DNA of 5,095 nt from Vulcanimicrobiota bacterium (GTDB lineage: Bacteria > Vulcanimicrobiota > Vulcanimicrobiia > Vulcanimicrobiales > Vulcanimicrobiaceae). The notes below the pieces were generated by a model that made no database searches, had not been told where the DNA came from, and saw only the letters and a list, made by a program, of their open reading frames with translations. A program made the translations under genes and the position numbers. This document shows positions 1 through 5,095 of this stretch, in pieces; positions within the stretch are counted from its first letter, which is position 1; each line of letters begins with the position of its first letter. The stretch is taken from contig JAFAHB010000291.1 of NCBI GenBank assembly GCA_019237435.1, positions 1-5,095 of the forward strand, given 5' to 3'.

Positions 1-135
1 AACTCAGCCAAAGTGCGCGCGCTGGGGTGGAAGCCACGGATGCCGTTCGAAGAGGGCCTCGCGGGAACGGTTGAGTGGTATCGCGCCAACGAAGCCAGGT
101 GGCGTCCGCTCAAAGCACAATATGCGCCGCAGTAG
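1..135 (+). CDS. rfbB: dTDP-glucose 4,6-dehydratase (RmlB-like SDR), C-terminal end only
   Basis: The frame is open from base 1 to a TAG at 133-135, giving 44 residues of a protein that starts upstream of the window. The tail reads KVRALGWKPRMPFEEGL, then TVEWYRANEARWRPLK. This closely resembles the end of extended short-chain dehydrogenases of the RmlB/RfbB type, where an LGW-P---FEEGL-TV-WY--N---WR segment closes the substrate-binding domain. RmlB removes water from dTDP-glucose to give dTDP-4-keto-6-deoxyglucose, a cytoplasmic step toward dTDP-rhamnose and related sugars in surface polysaccharide. The NAD-binding domain and catalytic YxxxK motif lie outside the window, so another NDP-sugar epimerase or dehydratase of the same superfamily remains possible. 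It points the same way as the beta-oxidation genes but is separated from them by 150 bases and has no metabolic link to them, so it probably ends a separate sugar operon. Confidence 0.72.
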   Translation, partial: NSAKVRALGWKPRMPFEEGLAGTVEWYRANEARWRPLKAQYAPQ

Positions 136-171
136 TGGGGGCCCACGCGGCAGTAGTGGGGGCCCACGCGG
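129..171 (+). repeat. Perfect 21-base tandem direct repeat overlapping the rfbB stop codon
   Basis: Bases 130-150 and 151-171 are identical 21-base units beginning CAGTAGTGGGGGCCCACGCG. The identity extends by one base on each side (129 matches 150, and 151 matches 172). The first unit begins in the last sense codon of the upstream gene and contains its TAG stop at 133-135, so the duplication starts right at the gene end. Each unit carries a short self-complementary core (GTGGG facing CCCAC). Only two full units exist. A third, diverged stretch follows from 172. This looks like replication slippage or a member of an intergenic repeat family. No function is evident. Confidence 0.85.
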
Positions 172-223
172 CGATAGTCAGCGTGGGGGCGTGGAGCTGA
201 AGTCCCGAGGGCGAAGTCCACGC
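163..223 (+). other. Two adjacent potential stem-loops in the spacer
   Basis: The first stem pairs 163-169 with 181-187, and the second pairs 189-195 with 217-223. Both are perfect 7-base GC-rich stems, only one base apart. They would form in RNA read from either strand. Without trailing U residues they could be mRNA-end stabilisers for the upstream gene, structured repeats, or incidental. The arms share the CCACGC/GCGTGG core, so one stem could also exchange partners with the other, for example 218-223 with 181-186. Their existence follows directly from the bases. Any role is inference. Confidence 0.4.
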
Positions 224-274
224 GGCGATAGCGAAACGCCGAAGTGTTCCGCGAAGTGCAACACGCTTTTAAAC

Positions 275-279
275 AGGAG
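275..279 (+). promoter_or_regulatory. Shine-Dalgarno site that fixes the dehydrogenase start at 286
   Basis: AGGAG at 275-279 sits six bases before the ATG at 286, an ideal spacing. The frame could be extended upstream to a GTG at 244, but that would add 14 residues with no family resemblance and would place this strong site inside the coding region. Homologues of this family, as I recall them, begin close to the YRAPLRDMQFALREL segment, which supports 286. Confidence 0.8.
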
Positions 280-285
280 ATCGAG

Positions 286-2109
286 ATGAGCGTCTACCGA
301 GCCCCCCTGCGCGATATGCAGTTCGCCCTGCGCGAGTTAGCCGGCATCGAGCAGATCGGTGCGCTGCCCGGTTGTGAGGAGACGCTCGACGTGCTCGACT
401 CTATCCTCGAGGAAGCGGCGGACTTTGCGGCCGGGGTGCTCGACCCGCTCAATCGCGTCGGCGACAAGGTCGGATGCTCATGGAATAACGGCGACGTCAC
501 GACGCCTCCCGGATTTAAGGATGCGTACAAAAAGTTCGCGGACGCCGGCTGGATCGGTCTTCCGGTGCCGTCGGAGTATGGGGGACAGGCGCTTCCCCAG
601 ATTCTGCTCGGCCCTACGCTCGAGATGTGGAACGCGGCAAACATCGGGTTCGCGAACGGCCCGCTGCTCAATCAAGGAGCGATCGAGGCGATCGAGCTCG
701 TGGGTTCCGACGAGCAGAAGCAGCGCTTCATTCCTAACCTCGTTTCCGGAAAGTGGACGGGCACGATGTGCCTCACGGAGCCGCAGGCCGGCTCGGATCT
801 CGCGCAAGTGCGCGCGCGCGCGATCCCCGAAGGCGACCATCACCGCATCACCGGAACGAAAATTTTCATCACCTTCGGCGAGCACGACATGGCCGAAAAC
901 ATCATCCATCTCGTCCTCGCGCGGCTGCCTGACGCACCGGAAGGGACGAAAGGGATTTCGCTGTTTATCGTGCCCAAGATTCTCGTCGGTACGGACGGCT
1001 CGTTAGGCGAACGCAACGACGTCGTCTGCGCCAGCATCGAGCACAAGCTCGGCATCAACGGCAACCCGACGTGCACTCTCAACTACGGCGAGAAGGGACA
1101 GGGGGCCATTGGCTACCTCGTCGGCGAGCCCAACCGCGGGCTCGAGTACATGTTCATCATGATGAACGCCGCGCGTTTCTCCGTCGGCGTTCAAGGAATT
1201 GCGCTCGCCGACCGCGCGTACCAGAGCTCGCTCGAGTATGCCAAGGAGCGAGTGCAGGGCCGCGATCTCAAGCCCGGCTCGCGCGCGGCCGAGGCGATCG
1301 TCAAGCATCCCGACGTGCGGCGAATGCTAATGACCCAAAAAGCGACCATAGAAGCGATGCGCGGGCTTGCGTACGTCACCGCGGCGTCGCTCGATTACGC
1401 CGCGCGTCATCCCGACGAGAAGGTTCGCAAAGAACACAAGGCGTTCGTCGAGTTCATGATCCCCGTCGTCAAAGGCTGGTGCACGGAGAGCGCGGTCGAG
1501 CTGTGTTCCACCGCGCTGCAAGTCTTCGGAGGGATGGGGTATATCGAAGAGACGGGAATCGCGCAACAATACCGCGACGTTCGCATCATTACGATCTATG
1601 AAGGCACGACCGGCATCCAATCGCTCGACTTGATCGGCCGGAAGCTCCTGCGCGACATGGGCGCGACCGCGATGAGCGTCGGCAAGAAGATGGAATCCGT
1701 CGCGAAAGAATGCGCCGCACATTCCGATGCAACGGTGAAGCGGATCGGCGAATTGCTCGGAAAGGCGCTGGCAACGCTCAACGAAACGTCGCAGTGGATC
1801 GGCATGAACGCGATGGGCGATCTGAATAAGGCCTTTGCGTGCTCGGTTCCATACTTACGGCTGTGGGGCGTCGTGGCCGGCGGCTGGCAGATGGCGCGCG
1901 CCGCTCAAATTTCCGCCGAGAAGATCGCCGCCGGGGACTCGGAGGCGGAGTTCTATCGCGCCAAGATGGCAACGGCAGCATTTTACGCGACGCACGTTCT
2001 CTCGCAGGCGGCTTGGCTCGCGCGCGAGATCGTTGACGGATCGGGCGACGTCATGGGGCTGAGTGAGACGCAGTTCGATCTCGATCGGAAGATGGCGGTC
2101 GGAGTCTAG
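286..2109 (+). CDS. Acyl-CoA dehydrogenase, large (about 600-residue) FadE/DmdC-like family
   Basis: The product is a 607-residue FAD enzyme. It oxidises an acyl-CoA to trans-2-enoyl-CoA, the first step of beta-oxidation, passing electrons to electron-transfer flavoprotein. The N-terminal YRAPLRDMQFALREL segment (about residues 4-18) is typical of the extended family. TEPQAGSDL at 164-172 opens the FAD-contacting middle domain, which continues through ITGTKIFITFGEHD. EPNRGLEYM at 281-289 begins the C-terminal helical domain, with GGMGYIEETG at 415-424 and QYRD near 428-431. IYEGTTGIQ contains E439, the expected catalytic base, equivalent to the Glu of IYEGT in medium-chain dehydrogenases. Roughly residues 470-600 form the extra C-terminal domain that sets this class apart from 380-residue enzymes. 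The closest relatives I recall include DmdC (3-methylmercaptopropionyl-CoA dehydrogenase) and general fatty acyl-CoA dehydrogenases. The neighbouring genes favour fatty acids, but chain length cannot be read from sequence. The frame is intact. The stop is one base before the next gene. Confidence 0.93.
   Translation: MSVYRAPLRDMQFALRELAGIEQIGALPGCEETLDVLDSILEEAADFAAGVLDPLNRVGDKVGCSWNNGDVTTPPGFKDAYKKFADAGWIGLPVPSEYGGQALPQILLGPTLEMWNAANIGFANGPLLNQGAIEAIELVGSDEQKQRFIPNLVSGKWTGTMCLTEPQAGSDLAQVRARAIPEGDHHRITGTKIFITFGEHDMAENIIHLVLARLPDAPEGTKGISLFIVPKILVGTDGSLGERNDVVCASIEHKLGINGNPTCTLNYGEKGQGAIGYLVGEPNRGLEYMFIMMNAARFSVGVQGIALADRAYQSSLEYAKERVQGRDLKPGSRAAEAIVKHPDVRRMLMTQKATIEAMRGLAYVTAASLDYAARHPDEKVRKEHKAFVEFMIPVVKGWCTESAVELCSTALQVFGGMGYIEETGIAQQYRDVRIITIYEGTTGIQSLDLIGRKLLRDMGATAMSVGKKMESVAKECAAHSDATVKRIGELLGKALATLNETSQWIGMNAMGDLNKAFACSVPYLRLWGVVAGGWQMARAAQISAEKIAAGDSEAEFYRAKMATAAFYATHVLSQAAWLAREIVDGSGDVMGLSETQFDLDRKMAVGV
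2101..2104 (+). promoter_or_regulatory. Shine-Dalgarno site for the bifunctional gene, inside the dehydrogenase end
   Basis: GGAG at 2101-2104 lies six bases before the ATG at 2111 and within the last codons of the preceding gene. It selects 2111 over the in-frame ATG at 2063, whose 16 extra residues are arginine/serine-rich and are an out-of-frame reading of the dehydrogenase C-terminus. The site indicates translation of both genes from one mRNA. Confidence 0.75.
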
Positions 2110-2110
2110 A

Positions 2111-4177
2111 ATGCTTCCGTCAGAACCGCATCCGCGCGACCAGCACGTTCGGATTATCACGCTCGATAATCCGCCGGTCAACGCGCTTTCGTTTGCCTAT
2201 TGCGCAAAGCTGCTCGGCGAGATTCGCGCCGCGCATGCTGACGACTCGGTGGAAGCCGTCGTGATAACCGGCGCGCACGGGCTCTTCAGCGCCGGAGCCG
2301 ACGTCAACGATTTTCAAGCCGAGATGCCGGCGAATGCGGTGACAATTCGGGACGTGATCGCGGCAGTCGAGGCGAGCGTCAAGGTGCACGTCGCTGCAAT
2401 GGACGGCAACTGTCTCGGCGGCGGCCTCGAGCTTTCGCTCGCGTGCGACTATCGCGTCGCGACGCGGAATGCAAGACTGGGGTTGCCGGAGATCCGGCTG
2501 GGCCTAATCCCCGGCGCCGGCGGGACGCAGCGTCTGCCGCGCCTGATCGGAGCGCGAACGGCGTTGGAGTTTATGCTGAAGGGTTCGTCGATTTCGGCCG
2601 GGCGAGCGCTCGAGCTCGGAATCATCGACGAGGTTGTGGCAGAAGGCTTGATCGAACGCGCTCGGGCGCTGGCAAGTGAACCCAAACGCCGGCTTTCGGA
2701 GCGAGACGCGATCATCGCCAAGGATCTGCCGCTGCAAGCGGGTCCCTACGTCGTCGCGCAAGCGCATAAAATGGTGCCGCCCGAAGAGAACGGCGGCCTC
2801 GCGGCGCACAAACTCATCGACGCGGTGCAAGCGTCGGTGGAGCTGCCGTTTGTATTCGGCATCGGGCGGGAAACGCGGCTGTTCGACGAGCTCGTTCGAT
2901 CCGCGCCGTCACAGGCGCTGCGGCATTTGTTCTTTGCGGAGCGGGAGCTCGACAAGATTCCGGGCTTAGCCCTGTCCGGTGTCGCCCTTCGACAGGCTCA
3001 GGGTGACACGGGACCCCGTGGGGATGACACAATTGCGAAGGCAGCCGTCGTCGGAGCGGGGACGATGGGCAGCGGCATTGCGATCTCGCTTGCACAAGCC
3101 GGCATTCCCGTCGTGATCGTCGACAACAACGACGAAGCGGTCGACAAGGCGCGCCAAACGGTGATGGGCATGTTCATGTATCAAGTGCAGAAGGGCAGGC
3201 TCACGCAGGAAGAGGCCTGGAAACGCGGTCAGTCGATTCGCTTTACCGATGATTGGAACGAACTCTCCGATGCCGATCTAATCGTCGAGGCCGTTTTCGA
3301 AAACCTCGACGTCAAGCGCGAGGTTTTCCGCAAGCTCGACGCGATTGCGAAGCCCGGCGCGATCTTGGCAAGCAACACGTCGACGCTCGACATCGACGCG
3401 CTCGCTCGGGAAACGAAACGGCCCGATCGCGTGCTCGGCCTGCACTTCTTCGTTCCCGCCAACATTATGCCGCTGCTCGAGATCGTGCGCGGGCGCGAAA
3501 CGTCACCGGAGACGCTCGCGGTCGCGTTTGCTCTCGCCAAGCGGCTGCGCAAGAAGGGCGTGCTCTCCGGGAATGCCTTCGGCTTCATCGGAAACCGGAT
3601 GATCTTCGATTATGTCGGCACCGCGAACGCCATTGCGGAAGAAGGCGTGCCGCCGTATCGCATCGACGCGGTGATGAAAGCATTCGGCTTTCCTATGGGA
3701 CCCTTCGCGATGAGCGATCTCTCCGGTCTCGATATCGGTTTGGCCGTTCAAAAGGCGCGCGGGGGCGATGCGAACGGTCGCACCCATGTGCTGGAGCGTC
3801 TCATCGGAATGAAACGGCTCGGTCAAAAGACGATGGCGGGCTTCTTCAAATACGACAAATCCGTCGGCAAGGGCCGCGAGCCGATCCGCGATCCCCAGGT
3901 CGAAGAGATTTTTGCGGAAGAAGCCCGGAACGCCGGCGTCACTCCCCGAGCGTACAGCGACGAGGAGATACGCGACCGGCTGCTCGGCGCGCTCGTGCAT
4001 CGCGGGCAGAAGCTGCTCGAGGAAGGCATCGCGTTGCGCCCCGGTGACATCGACATCGTTTACGTCTACGGCTACGGCTTTCCGCCGCATCGGGGCGGCC
4101 CGATGTGGTATGCTGAGCACTCCACCCTGTCGCCCTTCGACAAGCTCAGGGTGACACGGGAACCCACGCATGCGTGA
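2111..4177 (+). CDS. fadB: Bifunctional enoyl-CoA hydratase / 3-hydroxyacyl-CoA dehydrogenase (FadB/FadJ type), with repeat-derived linker and C-terminus
   Basis: This 688-residue protein hydrates trans-2-enoyl-CoA and then oxidises L-3-hydroxyacyl-CoA with NAD+. The N-terminal crotonase domain (about 1-190) has GNCLGGGLEL with E107 and LPEIRLGLIPGAGGTQRL with E127. Their 20-residue spacing matches the two catalytic glutamates of the family. After a helical linker, the NAD-binding domain begins with VVGAGTMGSG (G315, G317, G320). S424, H445, E457 and N495 keep the spacing of E. coli FadB S429/H450/E462/N500. V448 stands where HFFNP enzymes have Asn. The C-terminal dehydrogenase domain includes FGFPMGPFAMSDLSGLDIG and GYGFPPHRGGPMWYAE. 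Two oddities stand out. Residues of about 290-302 (VALRQAQGDTG) are encoded by a palindromic repeat. The last 16 residues (LSPFDKLRVTREPTHA) are encoded mostly by a second copy read in another frame, so the family's usual 40-70 residues after GGPMxY shrink to 21. Function is probable but not certain. FadB versus FadJ cannot be decided here. Confidence 0.92.
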   Translation: MLPSEPHPRDQHVRIITLDNPPVNALSFAYCAKLLGEIRAAHADDSVEAVVITGAHGLFSAGADVNDFQAEMPANAVTIRDVIAAVEASVKVHVAAMDGNCLGGGLELSLACDYRVATRNARLGLPEIRLGLIPGAGGTQRLPRLIGARTALEFMLKGSSISAGRALELGIIDEVVAEGLIERARALASEPKRRLSERDAIIAKDLPLQAGPYVVAQAHKMVPPEENGGLAAHKLIDAVQASVELPFVFGIGRETRLFDELVRSAPSQALRHLFFAERELDKIPGLALSGVALRQAQGDTGPRGDDTIAKAAVVGAGTMGSGIAISLAQAGIPVVIVDNNDEAVDKARQTVMGMFMYQVQKGRLTQEEAWKRGQSIRFTDDWNELSDADLIVEAVFENLDVKREVFRKLDAIAKPGAILASNTSTLDIDALARETKRPDRVLGLHFFVPANIMPLLEIVRGRETSPETLAVAFALAKRLRKKGVLSGNAFGFIGNRMIFDYVGTANAIAEEGVPPYRIDAVMKAFGFPMGPFAMSDLSGLDIGLAVQKARGGDANGRTHVLERLIGMKRLGQKTMAGFFKYDKSVGKGREPIRDPQVEEIFAEEARNAGVTPRAYSDEEIRDRLLGALVHRGQKLLEEGIALRPGDIDIVYVYGYGFPPHRGGPMWYAEHSTLSPFDKLRVTREPTHA
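2980..3013 (+). repeat. Palindromic dispersed repeat, copy 1, in frame in the domain linker
   Basis: The core is CCCTTCGACAGGCTCAGGG. The left arm TGTCGCCCT (2980-2988) pairs with AGGGTGACA (3000-3008), nine pairs including one G-T, around an 11-base loop. It matches copy 2 over 34 bases with one difference (G at 2995 versus A at 4143). Read in this frame it gives VALRQAQGDTG, between KIPGL of the hydratase linker and AKAAVVGAGTMG of the NAD-binding domain. The insertion may reach about 3030, since TGACAC recurs at 3004-3009 and 3025-3030 and CACGGG/CCCGTG at 3007-3020 is also palindromic. From memory, this CCCTGAGC(C/T)TGTCGAAGGG-type sequence is scattered through many bacterial genomes and yields peptides such as LRQAQG and PFDKLR. 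Confidence 0.85.
4128..4161 (+). repeat. Palindromic dispersed repeat, copy 2, forming the end of fadB
   Basis: The core is CCCTTCGACAAGCTCAGGG. TGTCGCCCT (4128-4136) pairs with AGGGTGACA (4148-4156). The stem can be extended by CCC (4125-4127) with GGG (4158-4160) if C4157 bulges. An alternative pairing is CACCCTG (4123-4129) with CAGGGTG (4147-4153). In the fadB frame it reads LSPFDKLRVTRE, a different frame from copy 1. It ends eight bases before the thiolase ATG and supplies the only purine-rich stretch (GGGA, 4158-4161) near that start. The form suggests a REP-like, non-autonomous mobile repeat. No transposase is in the window. Confidence 0.87.
4158..4177 (+). promoter_or_regulatory. Overlapping stop/start (ATGCGTGA) with weak, repeat-derived ribosome-binding region
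   Basis: The thiolase ATG (4170-4172) lies inside fadB, whose TGA is at 4175-4177, so the genes overlap by eight bases. Only GGGA at 4158-4161 resembles a Shine-Dalgarno site, and it is the 3' edge of repeat copy 2. Such overlaps usually mean translational coupling: ribosomes finishing fadB reinitiate on the thiolase and would also melt the upstream hairpin. The overlap is seen directly. The coupling is inferred. Confidence 0.6.
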
Positions 4178-5095
4178 AGCGGCGATCGTCTCCGCGGCGC
4201 GCACGCCGATCGGCCGCGCGTTTCGCGGCGCGTTCAATCAGACGCTGGGCGCGACGATGGCCGGTCACGTCGTCAAGCACGCGATGGAACGCGCGCAGAT
4301 CGATCCGGCCGAAGTCGATGAGGTCGTGATGGGCTGCGGCCTGCCCGAAGGCGCGACCGGCAACAATATTGGGCGTACCGCGGCGCTGCGTGGGGGTTGT
4401 CCGGTTACCGTGCCCGGCGAGACCGTCAGCCGGTTTTGCGCGTCCGGACTCGACGCGATTGCAATCGGTGCCAAACGCGTTATCGCCGACGGCGCCTCGG
4501 TCATCGTTGCGGGCGGCGTCGAGTCGATCAGCATGGTGCAGAACGAATTGAACGTACACTTCTTCACCGAGGAATGGCTGCTGCGCCACGCGCCCGATCT
4601 CTACACGCCGATGCTCTTCACCGCGGACTTCGTCGCCAAGAAATATGAGGTTTCGCGCGAGCGTCAAGACGAATACGCCTTGCAGAGCCAGCAGCGCACC
4701 GCCGCGGCGCAGGCGGCGGGACGCTTCGATTCAGAGATCGTGCCGATGCCGTCGTGGAAGTACGAACAGAACAAAGAGACCGGCGTGGTCAGCGAACGAC
4801 ACGTCGAACTCGGCAAGGACGAAGGCAATCGTCCCGACACGACGCTCCAAGGATTGGCGGCGCTCAAAGGCGCGGTTCCAGGCGTGGCCGACACGTCGAT
4901 CACCGCCGGTAACTCGTCGCAGCTCTCCGACGGCGCGGCGGCCGTGGCAATCATGGATGCACAGCTCGCGCAACGCCGCAATCTGACGCCGCTCGGATTC
5001 TATCGCGGTTATGCCGTTGCGGCCACCGAGCCGAGCGAGATGGGCATCGCCCCGATTTACGCCGTGCCGAAGTTGCTCGCGCATCATAAGCTCAG
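4170..5095 (+). CDS. fadA: Acetyl-CoA C-acyltransferase (thiolase, FadA-like), 3' end outside the window
   Basis: The frame is open from the ATG at 4170 to the window edge, showing 308 complete codons of a protein that is usually about 390-400 residues. Thiolase cleaves 3-ketoacyl-CoA with free CoA into acetyl-CoA and a shortened acyl-CoA, closing each beta-oxidation round. The start MREAAIVSAARTPIGRA is the classical thiolase N-terminus. SRFCASGLDAI carries C90, the nucleophile that forms the acyl-enzyme. VAGGVESIS, then YEVSRERQDEYALQSQQR and NSSQLSDGAAAV, follow in the expected order. The visible part ends at MGIAPIYAVPKLLAHHKL, just before the missing NEAFA, GHP histidine and CxGGG cysteine motifs. 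An acetoacetyl-CoA-forming biosynthetic thiolase is the alternative, but the operon with fadB and an acyl-CoA dehydrogenase argues for degradation. It overlaps fadB by eight bases. Confidence 0.92.
   Translation, partial: MREAAIVSAARTPIGRAFRGAFNQTLGATMAGHVVKHAMERAQIDPAEVDEVVMGCGLPEGATGNNIGRTAALRGGCPVTVPGETVSRFCASGLDAIAIGAKRVIADGASVIVAGGVESISMVQNELNVHFFTEEWLLRHAPDLYTPMLFTADFVAKKYEVSRERQDEYALQSQQRTAAAQAAGRFDSEIVPMPSWKYEQNKETGVVSERHVELGKDEGNRPDTTLQGLAALKGAVPGVADTSITAGNSSQLSDGAAAVAIMDAQLAQRRNLTPLGFYRGYAVAATEPSEMGIAPIYAVPKLLAHHKL

Larger units (their letters stand above)
136..285. other. Intergenic spacer with layered short repeats and GC-rich hairpins
   Basis: These 150 bases separate the sugar gene from the beta-oxidation operon and contain no convincing gene. 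A core CCACGCGGC(A/G)(G/A)TAG occurs three times: 143-156, 164-177 and 218-231. The heptamer GAAGTCC occurs at 199-205 and 213-219, and CGAAGTG at 240-246 and 252-258. Two perfect 7-base inverted repeats could fold: CCCACGC at 163-169 with GCGTGGG at 181-187 (11-base loop), and GCGTGGA at 189-195 with TCCACGC at 217-223 (21-base loop). Neither is followed by a T run, so neither is a classical Rho-independent terminator. The operon promoter presumably lies here, but no convincing -35/-10 pair is visible. An open frame crosses the spacer (71-289), but its Arg/Gly/Ser repeats simply reflect the DNA repeats. Confidence 0.75.

Noticed and set aside
130..171. CRISPR array
   Set aside because: The 21-base units are directly adjacent with no spacers and there are only two.
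163..187. Rho-independent terminator for the sugar gene
   Set aside because: The stem is GC-rich but is not followed by a run of T.
245..273. Sigma-70-like promoter (TGTTCC and TTTAAA, 17-base gap)
   Set aside because: The -35 is poor and the -10 partial, and transcription would start inside the ribosome-binding region. Too weak to annotate.
244..285. Earlier GTG start for the acyl-CoA dehydrogenase
   Set aside because: The added 14 residues do not match the family, and a strong AGGAG correctly placed for the ATG at 286 would lie inside them.
71..289. 72-residue open frame across the rfbB end and spacer with Gly-Gly-Pro-Arg-Gly repeats
   Set aside because: It overlaps the upstream gene in another frame, and its peptide repeats follow from the 21-base DNA tandem repeat. 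It has no good ribosome-binding site and no family resemblance.
2063..2110. Earlier ATG start for the bifunctional gene
   Set aside because: It would overlap the dehydrogenase gene and add arginine/serine-rich residues that are an out-of-frame reading. GGAG at 2101-2104 points to 2111.
4103..4177. A frameshift as the cause of the altered FadB C-terminus
   Set aside because: No other frame between the repeat and the thiolase start restores family sequence, and there are only about a dozen bases available. Loss of the segment fits better.
3503..4237. Long minus-strand open frame (244 codons) and a plus-strand frame at 3253-4047
   Set aside because: Both are shadows of fadB in GC-rich DNA, where stops are rare in alternative frames. 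The minus frame contains CHPELVEG, which is simply the reverse reading of the palindromic repeat.
286..5095. A previously undescribed multi-gene system in the operon
   Set aside because: All three genes are recognisable beta-oxidation enzymes in a common arrangement. The novelty lies in the repeats, not in gene content.

Overview
The window is an ordinary-looking, GC-rich bacterial chromosome segment with all genes on the + strand. It holds the last 44 codons of a nucleotide-sugar gene (best match from memory: dTDP-glucose 4,6-dehydratase), a 150-base spacer full of short repeats, and a tight three-gene fatty-acid beta-oxidation operon. The operon runs acyl-CoA dehydrogenase (286-2109), bifunctional enoyl-CoA hydratase/3-hydroxyacyl-CoA dehydrogenase (2111-4177) and thiolase (4170 to the window edge, incomplete). 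Strong G/C third-position bias and the gene set fit a high-GC, probably uncultured bacterium. I cannot assign a phylum from this window.

The three operon enzymes cover the whole beta-oxidation cycle. The dehydrogenase makes trans-2-enoyl-CoA, the bifunctional enzyme hydrates it and oxidises the 3-hydroxyacyl-CoA with NAD+, and the thiolase cleaves off acetyl-CoA. Genes 1 and 2 are one base apart, and genes 2 and 3 overlap by 8 bases, so co-transcription and translational coupling are likely. The catalytic residues I could check are present in all three visible proteins: E439 in the dehydrogenase, E107/E127 and S424/H445/E457/N495 in the bifunctional enzyme, and C90 in the thiolase.

The unusual part is a mobile-looking palindromic repeat, about 34 bases, present twice and both times inside the bifunctional gene. 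The copies (2980-3013 and 4128-4161) differ at one base. Copy 1 lies in frame in the linker between the hydratase and dehydrogenase domains. Copy 2 forms the C-terminus of the same protein in a different reading frame, replaces the normal end of the family, and runs up to 8 bases before the thiolase start. The element therefore seems to have been recruited as coding sequence twice and possibly as part of the thiolase ribosome-binding region. This is the best lead in the window. I see no new enzyme system, no RNA gene, no CRISPR array and no transposase.
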